Shown here piece by piece: positions 1-13,844 of a stretch of 64,000 nt of DNA. The notes under the pieces are model-generated. The model was not told where the DNA came from. It saw only the letters and a list, made by a program, of their open reading frames with translations, and ran no database searches. The position numbers and the translations under genes were made by a program. Positions within the stretch are counted from its first letter, which is position 1, and each line of letters starts with the position of its first letter. This DNA comes from Osmia lignaria lignaria (taxonomy: Eukaryota; Arthropoda; Insecta; Hymenoptera; Megachilidae), in assembly GCF_051020975.1 (NCBI RefSeq), contig NC_135038.1, forward strand, positions 308,001 through 372,000. The letters are read 5' to 3'.

Positions 1-154
1 AAACAGAAGGCCCACCGATAGCAGAACCAAACACTTGGGAAAGCAATGGGTCCGCCGTAATCAAATAGCAGATGCAACCACTCTAAACTGTCGCAGAGGC
101 AGGTGGACCCAGCCTGATCACTCGAATAGTAACCAGACCACCCTTCTTAATTAG

Positions 155-190
155 TATATAAACCCGTTCGTACCAACGATCGGGGGCAGT
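155..190 (+). promoter_or_regulatory. TATA box plus initiator-like core promoter (putative)
   Basis: TATATAAA lies at 155-162 and CAGT at 187-190, so the putative start (A188) is 33 bp from the first T of the TATA box, the usual RNA polymerase II spacing. CAGT resembles an arthropod-type initiator core. Surrounding DNA is not AT-rich, so the TATA element stands out from background. It would drive transcription rightward, toward the satellite. It could be a chance match; no transcript evidence exists here. Confidence 0.3.
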
Positions 191-559
191 ACCAGAGTTC
201 ATCTCGTGTCGAGCACGTCGTGTACGGTAGTGAGTTGGTTACTATTAGTGAGATCGGGTTGAAGTCCCCTTCGAGCAACATTCACCTTATAGAATCCGCG
301 AGTCGTGTTTCTATTTGGCATTACAATCAACCACACACAACACCCCCGCATTGCCAGTGCGTGAACACCGAGCATAGTGGAAATAGGTAATATATCACAT
401 TATACACCTATATTCGCGACAACAACATCTGTAATAGACCAAGATTGTAGAATATATACATTGCTGTGTCAAACCCACATTAGCATTCTCCTTTAAACCC
501 AGTGAAACCTTGTGACAGTTCCTACCACAATACAATCTTACCGCTCGGGTTGTATTGAT

Positions 560-565
560 AATAAA
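560..565 (+). promoter_or_regulatory. Candidate poly(A) signal AATAAA
   Basis: A canonical AATAAA hexamer sits 372 bp downstream of the putative start at 188, on the same strand and about 75 bp before the flank/satellite junction. In an LTR this would mark the end of the R region. A hexamer alone is weak evidence. Confidence 0.2.
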
Positions 566-640
566 ATAAGTTACGCGGCCGCCAATCAGAAAGCCTCTGA
601 TAGCCACGCGCGCTGCCAAGCCGTCGGCCACGTAACACTC

Positions 641-2880
641 CATTAGATATAATGTAATATACTGATTGATCCCCACAGATCAATGTACATTTAATTCCAA
701 TATCATTAGTAGCATATCTACATTCGATATTATGTAATATACTGATGGATTCCCACAGATCAATGTACCTTTCATAACAGTATCATTAGCACTATATCTA
801 CATTAGATATAATGTAATATACTGATTCATTCCCACAGATCAATATACCTTTAATAATTATATCATTAGCACTATATCTACATTCGATATAATGTAATAT
901 ACCGATTCATTCCCACAGATCAATATACCTTTAATAACCATATCATTAGTACTAGCTCTACATTCGATATAATGTAATATACTGATTCATTCCCACAGAC
1001 CAATGCACCTTTAATAACGATATCATTAGCACTATATCTACACTCGATATAACGTAATATACTGATTCATTCCCACAGATATGTATATATAATAACCATA
1101 TCATTAGTACCATACCTACATTCGATATAATGTAATATACTGATGGATTCCCACAGATCAATGCACCTTTCATAACAATATCATTAGCACTATATCTACA
1201 TTCGATATAATGTAGTATACAGATTCCTTCCCACAGATCAATGTGCCTTTAATAACGATATCATTAGCACTATATCTACATTCGATATAATGTAATATAC
1301 TGATTCATTCCCACAGATTAATATATTTAATAACCATATCAATAGTACTATATCTACATACGATATAATGTAATATACTGATTCATTCCCACAGATCAAT
1401 GTACCTTTAATAACAATATCATTAGCACTATGTCTACATTTGATATAATGTAGTACACAGATTCCTTCCCACAGATCAATGTGCCTTTAATAACGATATC
1501 ATTAGCACTATATCTACATTCGATATAATGTAATATACTGATTCATTCCCACAGATCAATGTACATTTCATAACCATATCATTAGTACCATATCTACATT
1601 AGATATGTTATGTACATTTAATAACAATATCATTATTACTATATCTACATTAGGTATACTGTCATATACAGATTCATTCGGACAGATCAATGTACATTTA
1701 CTAGCAATATCATTAGTAGTATATGTACATTACATATGTAATGTACAATTAATAACAATATCATTATTACCATATCTACATTAGATATAATGTAATACAC
1801 TGATTGATCCCCACAGATCAATGTACATTTAATTCCAATATCATTAGTAGCATATCTACGTTCGATATTATGTAATATACTGATGGATTCGCACAGATCA
1901 ATGCACCTTTCATAACAGTATCATTAGCACTATATCTACATTAGATATAATGTAATATACTGATTCATTCCCACAGATCAATATACCTTTAATAGCCATA
2001 TCATTAGCACTACATCTTCATTCGATATAATGTAATATACTGATTCATTCCCACAGATCAATGTACATTTAATAACAATATCATTATTACTATATCTACA
2101 TTAGGTATAATGTCATATACAGATTCATTCCCACAGATCAATGTACATTAAATAGCAATATCATTAGTAGTATATCTACATTACATATGCAATGTACAAT
2201 TAATAACAATATCATTATTACCAATTCTACATTGGATATAATGTGATATCCTGATTATTACCCAGAGATCAATGTACCTTTAATAACAATATCATTAGCA
2301 CTATATCTACATTCGATATAATGTAATATACTGATTCATTCCCACAGACCAATGCACCTTTAATAACAATATCATTAGCACTATATCTACATTCGATATA
2401 ACGTAATATACTGATTCATTCCCACAGATATGTACATATAATAACCATATCATTAGTACCATACCTACATTCGATATAATGTAATATACTGATGGATTCC
2501 CACAGATCAATGCACCTTTCATAACAATATCATTAGCACTATATCTACATTCGATATAATGTAGTATACAGATTCCTTCCCACAGATCAATGTGCCTTTA
2601 ATAACGATATCATTAGCACTATATCTACATTCGATATAATGTAATATACTGATTCATTCCCACAGATCAATATATTTAATAACCATATCAATAGTACTAT
2701 ATCTACATACGATATAATGTAATATAATGGTTCATTCCCACAGATCAATGTACCTTGAATAACAATATCATTAGCACTATATCTACATTCGATATAATGT
2801 AGTACACAGATTCCTTCCCACAGATCAATGTGCCTTTAATTACGATATCATTAGCACTATATCTACATTCGATATAATGG
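641..2880 (+). repeat. Left-edge satellite segment, mixed monomers
   Basis: The first monomers are not degenerate. The run at 663-860 (GATTGATCCCCACAG, then ATTCCAATATC, then CGATATTATG) recurs at about 1801-2000 (offset 1138). The 78-bp-monomer module at ~980-1430 recurs at ~2329-2780 (offset 1349). The stretch ~1290-2100 matches ~3960-4770 (offset 2670) with few differences. A perfect palindrome lies at 1736-1755. Nothing other than satellite was seen. Confidence 0.85.
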
Positions 2881-5431
2881 AATATACTGATTCATTCCCA
2901 CAGATCAATGTACATTTCATAACCATATCATTAGTACCATATCTACATTAGATATGTTATGTACATTTAATAACAATATCATTATTACTATATCTACATT
3001 CGATATAATGTAATATACCGATTCATTCCCACATATCAATATACCTTTAATAACCATATCATTAGTACTATATCTACATTACATATGCAATGTACAATTA
3101 ATAACAATATCATTATTACCAATTCTACATTGGATATAATGTGATATCCTGATTATTACCCAGAGATCAATGTACCTTTAATAACAATATCATTAGCACT
3201 ATATCTACATTCGATATAATGTAATATACTGATTCATTCCCACAGATCAATGTACATTTAATAGCAATATCATCAGTAGCATATCTACATTACATATGTA
3301 ATGTACAATTAATAACAATATTATTATCACCATATGTACATTAGATATAATGTAATATACTGATTGATCCCCAAAGATCAGTGTACATTTAATGACAGTA
3401 TCATTAGTACTATATCTACATCCGATATAATGTAATATACTGATTCATTCCCACAGATCAATGTACATTCAATAACCATATCATTAGTACTATATCTACA
3501 TTCGATATAATGTAATATACTGATTCACTCCCACAGATATGTACATATAATAACCATATCATTAGTACCATACCTACATTCGATATAATGTAATATACCG
3601 ATGGATTCCCACAGATAAATGCACCTTTCATAACAATATCATTAGCACTATATCTACATTCGATATAATGTAATATACTGATTCATTCCCACTGATCAAT
3701 GTACATTTAACAACAACATCCTTAGTAGTATATCTACATTACATACGTAATGTTCAATTAATAACAATATTATTATCACCATATCTACGTTAGATATAAT
3801 GTAATATACTGATGGATTCCCACAGATCAGTGCACCTTTCATAACAATATCATTAGCACTATATCTACATTAGATATAATGTAATATACTGATTCATTCC
3901 CACAGATTAATATACCTTTAATAACCATATCATTAGCACTATATCTACATTCGATATAATATAATATACTGATTCATTCCCACAGATTAATATATTTAAT
4001 AACCATATCAATAGTACTATATCTACATACGATATACTGTAATATACTGATTCATTCCCACAGATCAATGTACCTTTAATAACAATATCATTAGCACTAT
4101 GTCTACATTTGATATAATGTAGTACACAGATTCCTTCCCACAGATCAATGTGCCTTTAATAACGATATCATTAGCACTATATCTACATTCGATATAATGT
4201 AATATACTGATTCATTCCCACAGATCAATGTACATTTCATAACCATATCATTAGTACCATATCTACATTAGATATGTTATGTACATTTAATAACAATATC
4301 ATTATTACTATATCTACATTAGGTATACTGTCATATACAGATTCATTCGGACAGATCAATGTACATTTACTAGCAATATCATTAGTAGTATATCTACATT
4401 ACATATGTAATGTACAATTAATAACAATATCATTATTACCATATCTACATTAGATATAATGTAATACACTGATTGATCCCCACAGATCAATGTACATTTA
4501 ATTCCAATATCATTAGTAGCATATCTACGTTCGATATTATGTAATATACTGATGGATTCGCACAGATCAATGCACCTTTCATAACAGTATCATTAGCACT
4601 ATATCTACATTAGATATAATGTAATATACTGATTCATTCCCACAGATCAATATACCTTTAATAGCCATATCATTAGCACTACATCTTCATTCGATATAAT
4701 GTAATATACTGATTCATTCCCACAGATCAATGTACATTTAATAACAATATCATTATTACTATATCTACATTAGATATAATTTCATATGCAGATTCATTCC
4801 CACTGATCAATGTACATTTAATAACAATATCATTATTACTATATCTACATTAGGTATAATTTCATATACAGATTCATTCCCACTGATCAATGTACATTTA
4901 ATAACAATATCATTATTACTATATCTACATTAGACGCAATTTCATATACAGATTCATTCCCACTGGTCAATGTACATTTAATAACAACATCATTAGTAGT
5001 ATATCTACATTACTTACCTAATGTACAATTAATAACAATATTATTATCACCATATCTACATTAGATATAATGTAATATACTGATTGATCCCCAAAGACCA
5101 ATGTACATTTAATGACAATATCATTAGTACTATATCTACATCCGATATAATGTAATATACTGATTCATTCCCACAGATCAATATACCATTAATAACCATA
5201 TCATTAGCACTATATCTACATTCGATATAATGTAATATACTGATTGATCCCCAAAGATCAATGTACATTTAATAACAATATCATTATTAGCATATCTACA
5301 TTATATGTAATGTAATATACTGACTCATTCCCACAGATCAATGTACCTTTAATAACAATATTATTATCACCATATCCACATTAGATATAATGTAATATAC
5401 TGATTGATCCCCAAAGATCAATGTACATTTA
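2881..5431 (+). repeat. 2.55-kb duplicated block, copy 1 (offset 4607)
   Basis: This block matches 7488-10038 almost base for base at a constant offset of 4607 bp. Landmarks are ACATATGCAATG (3081 and 7688) and the rare GTCTACATTTGATAT (4102 and 8709 neighbourhood). Only isolated substitutions were seen, for example ATACCATTAAT near 5190 versus ATACCTTTAAT in copy 2. It contains several 51-bp monomers, a GGATATAATGTGATATCC monomer and three consecutive TTTCATAT monomers (about 4780-4970). Part of it recurs twice more inside the 2698-bp blocks at about 20920-22740 and 23620-25440. Confidence 0.85.
4391..4441 (+). repeat. Representative 51-bp short monomer with perfect palindrome
   Basis: This monomer is 51 bp because about 29 bp of the 80-bp form are missing: aligned to it, AAT after GATAT and then 26 bp from ATACTG through GATCAAT are absent. 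The join gives TACATTACATATGTAATGTA at 4395-4414, which reads identically on both strands. The same perfect palindrome occurs at 1736-1755. Sister short monomers carry ACATACGTAATG (one mismatched pair), ACATATGCAATG, AGATATGTAATG or AGATATGTTATG. Short monomers sit at fixed HOR positions, for example 38825-38875, 39196-39246 and 39487-39537. Confidence 0.93.
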
Positions 5432-6297
5432 ATAACAATATCATTATTACTATATCTACATTAGATATAATGTAATATACTGATGGATTCCCACAGATCA
5501 ATGAACCTTTCATAACAATATCATTACCACTATATCTACATTAGATATAATGTAATATACTGATTCATTCCCACAGATCAATATTCCTTTAATAACCATA
5601 TCATTAGCACTATATCTACATTCGATATAATGTAATATACTGATTCATTCCCAGCGATCAATGTACATTGAATAACCATATGATTAGTACTATATCTACA
5701 TACGATATAATGTGATATACGGATTCATTCCCACAGACCAATGCACCTTTAATAACAATATCATTAGCACTATATCTACATTCGATATAACGTAATATAC
5801 TGATTCATTCCCACAGATATGTACATATAATAACCATATCATTAGTACCATACCTACATTCGATATAATGTAATATACTGATGGATTCCCACAGATCAAT
5901 GCACCTTTCATAACAATATCATTAGCACTATATCTACATTCGATATAATGCAGTATACAGATTCCTTCCCACAGATCAATGTGCCTTTAATAACGATATC
6001 ATTAGCACTATATCTACATTCGATATAATGTAATATACTGATTCATTCCCACAGATCAATATATTTAATAACCATATCAATAGTACTATATCTACATACG
6101 ATATAATGTAATATAATGGTTCATTCCCACAGATCAATGTACCTTGAATAACAATATCATTAGCACTATATCTACATTCGATATAATGTAGTACACAGAT
6201 TCCTTCCCACAGATCAATGTGCCTTTAATAACGATATCATTAGCACTATATCTACTTTCGATATAATGGAATATACTGATTCATTCCCACAGATCAA
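5432..6297 (+). repeat. Satellite segment missing from the downstream duplicate
   Basis: This stretch separates copy 1 of the 2.55-kb block from the 6298-7427 block. The corresponding junction at ~10030 lacks it: the offset between copies falls from 4607 to 3731, an 876-bp difference. It contains one 78-bp-monomer module (minus-strand frame at 5696-5911) and is otherwise ordinary satellite. Confidence 0.75.
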
Positions 6298-7427
6298 TGT
6301 ACATTTCATAACCATATCATTAGTACTATATCTACATTAGATATGTTATGTACATTTAATATCAATATCATTATTACTATATCTACATTCGATATAATGT
6401 AATATACCGATTCATTCCCAGATATCAATATACCTTTAATAACCATATCATTAGTACTATATCTAAATTCGATATAATGTAATATACTGATTCATTCCCA
6501 CAGACCAATGCACCTTTAATAACAATATCATTAGCACTATATCTACATTCGATATAACGTAATATACTGATTCATTCCCACAGATATGTACATATAATAA
6601 CCATATCATTAGTACCATACCTACATTCGATATAATGTAATATACTGATGGATTCCCACAGAACAATGCACCTTTCATAACAATATCATTAGCACTATAT
6701 CTACATTCGATATAATGTAGTATACAGATTCCTTCCCACAGATCAATGTGCCTTTATTAACGATATCATTAGCACTATATCTACATTCGATATAATGTAA
6801 TATACTGATTCATTCCCACAGATCAATATATTTAATAACCATATCAATAGTACTATATCTACATACGATATAATGTAATATAATGGTTCATTCCCACAGA
6901 TCAATGTACCTTGAATAACAATATCATTAGCACTATATCTACATTCGATATAATGTAGTACACAGATTCCTTCCCACAGATCAATGTGCCTTTAATAACG
7001 ATATCATTAGCACTATATCTACATTCGATATAATGGAATATACTGATTCATTCCCACAGATCAATGTACATTTCATAACCATATCATTAGTACCATATCT
7101 ACATTAGATATGTTATGTACATTTAATAACAATATCATTATTACTATATCTACATTCGATATAATGTAATATACCGATTCATTCCCACATATCAATATAC
7201 CTTTAATAACCATATCATTAGTACTATATCTAAATTCGATATAATGTAATATACTGATTCATTCCCATCGATCAATGTACATTGAATAACCATATCATTA
7301 TTACTATATCTACATTCGATATAATGTAATATACTGATTCATTCCCATCGATCAATCTACATTGAATAACCATATCATTATTACTAAAACTACATTCGAT
7401 ATAATGTAATATACTGATTCATTCCCA
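6298..7427 (+). repeat. 1.13-kb duplicated block, copy 1 (offset 3731)
   Basis: The block matches 10029-11158. It opens with an ACATTTCATAACC monomer and a 51-bp AGATATGTTATG monomer, passes through the 78-bp module and ends with consecutive monomers carrying CCCATCGATCAATG and the rare ATTACTAAAACTACATT (7381 and 11112). Confidence 0.82.
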
Positions 7428-7487
7428 CAGATCAATATACCTTTAATAGCCATATCATTAGCACTACATCTTCATTCGATATAATGT

Positions 7488-10038
7488 AATATACTGATTC
7501 ATTCCCACAGATCAATGTACATTTCATAACCATATCATTAGTACCATATCTACATTAGATATGTTATGTACATTTAATAACAATATCATGATTACTATAT
7601 CTACATTCGATATAATGTAATATACCGATTCATTCCCACATATCAATATACCTTTAATAACCATATCATTAGTACTATATCTACATTACATATGCAATGT
7701 ACAATTAATAACAATATCATTATTACCAATTCTACATTGGATATAATGTGATATCCTGATTATTACCCAGAGATCAATGTACCTTTAATAACAATATCAT
7801 TAGCACTATATCTACATTCGATATAATGTAATATACTGATTCATTCCCACAGATCAATGTACATTTAATAGCAATATCATCAGTAGCATATCTACATTAC
7901 ATATGTAATGTACAATTAATAACAATATTATTATCACCATATCTACATTAGATATAATGTAATATACTGATTGATCCCCAAAGATCAGTGTACATTTAAT
8001 GACAGTATCATTAGTACTATATCTACATCCGATATAATGTAATATACTGATTCATTCCCACAGATCAATGTACATTCAATAACCATATCATTAGTACTAT
8101 ATCTACATTCGATATAATGTAATATACTGATTCACTCCCACAGATATGTACATATAATAACCATATCATTAGTACCATACCTACATTCGATATAATGTAA
8201 TATACCGATGGATTCCCACAGATAAATGCACCTTTCATAACAATATCATTAGCACTATATCTACATTCGATATAATGTAATATACTGATTCATTCCCACT
8301 GATCAATGTACATTTAACAACAACATCCTTAGTAGTATATCTACATTACATACGTAATGTTCAATTAATAACAATATTATTATCACCATATCTACGTTAG
8401 ATATAATGTAATATACTGATGGATTCCCACAGATCAGTGCACCTTTCATAACAATATCATTAGCACTATATCTACATTAGATATAATGTAATATACTGAT
8501 TCATTCCCACAGATTAATATACCTTTAATAACCATATCATTAGCACTATATCTACATTCGATATAATATAATATACTGATTCATTCCCACAGATTAATAT
8601 ATTTAATAACCATATCAATAGTACTATATCTACATACGATATAATGTAATATACTGATTCATTCCCACAGATCAATGTACCTTTAATAACAATATCATTA
8701 GCACTATGTCTACATTTGATATAATGTAGTACACAGATTCCTTCCCACAGATCAATGTGCCTTTAATAACGATATCATTAGCACTATATCTACATTCGAT
8801 ATAATGTAATATACTGATTCATTCCCACAGATCAATGTACATTTCATAACCATATCATTAGTACCATATCTACATTAGATATGTTATGTACATTTAATAA
8901 CAATATCATTATTACTATATCTACATTAGGTATACTGTCATATACAGATTCATTCGGACAGATCAATGTACATTTACTAGCAATATCATTAGTAGTATAT
9001 CTACATTACATATGTAATGTACAATTAATAACAATATCATTATTACCATATCTACATTAGATATAATGTAATACACTGATTGATCCCCACAGATCAATGT
9101 ACATTTAATTCCAATATCATTAGTAGCATATCTACGTTCGATATTATGTAATATACTGATGGATTCGCACAGATCAATGCACCTTTCATAACAGTATCAT
9201 TAGCACTATATCTACATTAGATATAATGTAATATACTGATTCATTCCCACAGATCAATATACCTTTAATAGCCATATCATTAGCACTACATCTTCATTCG
9301 ATATAATGTAATATACTGATTCATTCCCACAGATCAATGTACATTTAATAACAATATCATTATTACTATATCTACATTAGATATAATTTCATATGCAGAT
9401 TCATTCCCACTGATCAATGTACATTTAATAACAATATCATTATTACTATATCTACATTAGGTATAATTTCATATACAGATTCATTCCCACTGATCAATGT
9501 ACATTTAATAACAATATCATTATTACTATATCTACATTAGACGCAATTTCATATACAGATTCATTCCCACTGGTCAATGTACATTTAATAACAACATCAT
9601 TAGTAGTATATCTACATTACTTACCTAATGTACAATTAATAACAATATTATTATCACCATATCTACATTAGATATAATGTAATATACTGATTGATCCCCA
9701 AAGATCAATGTACATTTAATGACAATATCATTAGTACTATATCTACATCCGATATAATGTAATATACTGATTCATTCCCACAGATCAATATACCTTTAAT
9801 AACCATATCATTAGCACTATATCTACATTCGATATAATGTAATATACTGATTGATCCCCAAAGATCAATGTACATTTAATAACAATATCATTATTAGCAT
9901 ATCTACATTATATGTAATGTAATATACTGACTCATTCCCACAGATCAATGTACCTTTAATAACAATATTATTATCACCATATCCACATTAGATATAATGT
10001 AATATACTGATTGATCCCCAAAGATCAATGTACATTTC
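7488..10038 (+). repeat. 2.55-kb duplicated block, copy 2 (offset 4607)
   Basis: This is the near-identical copy of 2881-5431. Divergence from copy 1 begins near 10038, where this copy switches straight to the ACATTTCATAACC monomer of the following block, skipping the segment at 5432-6297. Confidence 0.85.
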
Positions 10039-11158
10039 ATAACCATATCATTAGTACTATATCTACATTAGATATGTTATGTACATTTAATAACAATATC
10101 ATTATTACTATATCTACATTCGATATAATGTAATATACCGATTCATTCCCACATATCAATATACCTTTAATAACCATATCATTAGTACTATATCTAAATT
10201 CGATATAATGTAATATACTGATTCATTCCCACAGACCAATGCACCTTTAATAACAATATCATTAGCACTATATCTACATTCGATATAACGTAATATACTG
10301 ATTCATTCCCACAGATATGTACATATAATAACCATATCATTAGTACCATACCTACATTCGATATAATGTAATATACTGATGGATTCCCACAGAACAATGC
10401 ACCTTTCATAACAATATCATTAGCACTATATCTACATTCGATATAATGTAGTATACAGATTCCTTCCCACAGATCAATGTGCCTTTATTAACGATATCAT
10501 TAGCACTATATCTACATTCGATATAATGTAATATACTGATTCATTCCCACAGATCAATATATTTAATAACCATATCAATAGTACTATATCTACATACGAT
10601 ATAATGTAATATAATGGTTCATTCCCACAGATCAATGTACCTTGAATAACAATATCATTAGCACTATATCTACATTCGATATAATGTAGTACACAGATTC
10701 CTTCCCACAGATCAATGTGCCTTTAATAACGATATCATTAGCACTATATCTACATTCGATATAATGGAATATACTGATTCATTCCCACAGATCAATGTAC
10801 ATTTCATAACCATATCATTAGTACCATATCTACATTAGATATGTTATGTACATTTAATAACAATATCATTATTACTATATCTACATTCGATATAATGTAA
10901 TATACCGATTCATTCCCACATATCAATATACCTTTAATAACCATATCATTAGTACTATATCTAAATTCGATATAATGTAATATACTGATTCATTCCCATC
11001 GATCAATGTACATTGAATAACCATATCATTATTACTATATCTACATTCGATATAATGTAATATACTGATTCATTCCCATCGATCAATCTACATTGAATAA
11101 CCATATCATTATTACTAAAACTACATTCGATATAATGTAATATACTGATTCATTCCCA
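10039..11158 (+). repeat. 1.13-kb duplicated block, copy 2 (offset 3731)
   Basis: This copies 6298-7427 with few differences, including the 78-bp module and the ACTAAAACTACATT monomer at ~11112. The matching region starts slightly earlier, at about 10029. After 11158 the two copies diverge: this one continues with further CATCGATC monomers, copy 1 returns to CACAGATC. Confidence 0.82.
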
Positions 11159-13844
11159 TCGATCAATGTACATTGAATAACCATATCATTATTACTATAT
11201 CTACATTCGATATAATGTAATATACTGATTCATTCCCATCGATCAATGTACATTGAATAACCATATCATTATTACTATAACTACATTCGATATAATGTAA
11301 TATACTGATTCATTCCCACAGATCAATGTACCATTAATAACAATATCATTAGCACTATATCTACATTCGATATAATGTAATATACTGATTCATTCCCACA
11401 GATCAATGTACATTTAATAGCAATATCATCAGTAGTATATCTACATTACATATGTAATGTACATTTAATAACAATATCATTATTACCATATCTACATTAG
11501 ATATAATGTAATATACTGATTGATCCCCAAAGATCAATGTACATTTAATGACAATATCATTAGTACTATATCTACATCCGAAATAATGTAATATACTGAT
11601 TCAATCCCACAGATCAATATACCTTTAATAACCATATCATTAGTACTATATCTACATTCGACATAATGTAATATACTGATTCATTCCCACAGACCAATGC
11701 ACCTTTAATATCAATATCATTAGCACTACATCTGCATTCCATATAATGTAATATACTGATTCATTCCCACAGACCAATGCACCTTTAATAACAATATCAT
11801 TAGCACTATATCTACAATCGATATAACGTAATATACTGATTCATTCCCACAGATATGTACATATAATAACCATATCATTAGTACCATACCAACATTCGAT
11901 ATAATGTAATATACTGATGGATTCCCACAGATCAATGCACCTTTCATAACGATATCATTAGCACTATATCAACATTAGATATAATGTAATATACTGATTC
12001 ATTCCCACAGATCAATATACCTTTAATAACCATATCATTAGCACTATATCTACATTCGATATAATGTAATATACTGATTCATTCCCACAGATCAATGTAC
12101 CTTTAATAACAATATCATTAGCACTATATCTACATTCGATATAATGTAGTACACAGATTCCTTCCCACAGATCAATGTGCCTTTAATAACGATATCATTA
12201 GCACTATATCTACATTCGATATAATGTAATATACTGATTCATTCCCACAGATCAATGTACATTTCATAACCATATCATTAGTACCATATCTACATTAGAT
12301 ATGTTATGTACATTTAATAACAATATCATTATTACTATATCTACAATTAGGTATACTGTCATATACAGATTCATTCGGACAGATCAATGTACATTTACTA
12401 GCAATATCATTAGTAGTATATCTACATTACATATGTAATGTACAATTAATAACAATATCATTATTACCATATCTACATTAGATATAATGTAATACACTGA
12501 TTGATCCCCACAGATCAATGTACATTTCATACCAATATCATTAGTAGCATATCTACATTCGATATAATGTAATATACTGATGGATTCCCACAGATCAATG
12601 CACCTTTCATAACAATATCATTAGCACTATATCTACATTCGATATAATGTAATATACTGATGGATTCCCACAGATCAATGCACCTTTCATAACAATATCA
12701 TTAGCACTATATCTACATTCGATATAATGTAGTATACAGATTCCTTCCCACAGATCAATGTGCCTTTAATAACGATATCATTAGCACTATATCTACATTC
12801 GATATAATGTAATATACTGATTCATTCCCACAGATCAATATATTTAATAACCATATCAATAGTACTATATCTACATACGATATAATGTAATATAATGGTT
12901 CATTCCCACAGATCAATGTACCTTGAATAACAATATCATTAGCACTATATCTACATTCGATATAATGTAGTACACAGATTCCTTCCCACAGATCAATGTG
13001 CCTTTAATAACGATATCATTAGCACTATATCTACATTCGATATAATGGAATATACTGATTCATTCCCACAGATCAAAGTACATTTCATAACCATATCATT
13101 AGTACCATATCTACATTAGATATGTTATGTACATTTAATAACAATATCATTATTACTATATCTACATTCGATATAATGTAATATACCGATTCATTCCCAC
13201 ATATCAATATACCTTTAATAACCATATCATTAGTACTATATCTAAATTCGATATAATGTAATATACTGATTCATTCCCATCGATCAATGTACATTGAATA
13301 ACCATATCATTATTACTATATCTACATTCGATATAATGTAATATACTGATTCATTCCCATCGATCAATGTACATTGAATAACCATATCATTATTACTAAA
13401 ACTACATTCGATATAATGTAATATACTGATTCATTCCCATCGATCAATGTACATTGAATAACCATATCATTATTACTATATCTACATTCGATATAATGTA
13501 ATATACTGATTCATTCCCATCGATCAATGTACATTGAATAACCATATCATTATTACCATAACTACATTCGATATAATGTAATATACTGATTCATTCCCAC
13601 AGATCAATGTACCTTTAATAACAATATCATTAGCACTATATCTACATTCGATATAATGTAATATACTGATTCATTCCCACAGATCAATGTACATTTAATA
13701 GCAATATCATCAGTAGTATATCTACATTACATATGTAATGTACATTTAATAACAATATCATTATTACCATATCTACATTAGATATAATGTAATATACTGA
13801 TTGATCCCCAAAGATCAATGTACATTTAATGACAATATCATTAG
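11159..13844 (+). repeat. Mixed satellite segment with CATCGATC monomer runs
   Basis: Runs of monomers carrying CCCATCGATCAATG (each with a ClaI site ATCGAT) lie near 10990-11280 and 13270-13560. The part ~12640-13858 recurs at 17871-19089 (offset 5231), and the module around 11726-11947 recurs at 19232 (offset 7506) and 32720. A run of three TGATGGATTCCCACAG monomers occupies ~12570-12700. A one-base insertion, TATCTACAATTAGG, makes an 81-bp monomer near 12340. Confidence 0.8.

Larger units (their letters stand above)
1..640. other. Non-satellite flanking sequence, possible LTR retroelement fragment
   Basis: This is the only part of the window not made of the satellite monomer. It is visibly richer in G+C and CpG and is not repeated elsewhere in the window. 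It holds a TATA-like TATATAAA at 155-162, a CAGT initiator-like site at 187-190, and AATAAA at 560-565. The bases GTAACA (632-637) sit immediately before the satellite starts. That order (TATA, start, poly(A) signal, end in CA) fits an LTR read left to right, but the 5' end, primer-binding site and any gag or pol coding are missing. I recognise no conserved protein. The alternative is ordinary unique or low-copy intergenic DNA at the edge of the satellite. The LTR reading is inference. Confidence 0.85.

Noticed and set aside
575..582. NotI site GCGGCCGC as a sign of cloning vector
   Set aside because: It is a single site in otherwise natural-looking sequence; no vector or linker sequence around it.
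395..676. Minus-strand ORF of 93 codons across the flank/satellite junction
   Set aside because: It starts inside a satellite monomer and reads into unrelated flanking DNA; no recognisable domain. Chance ORF.
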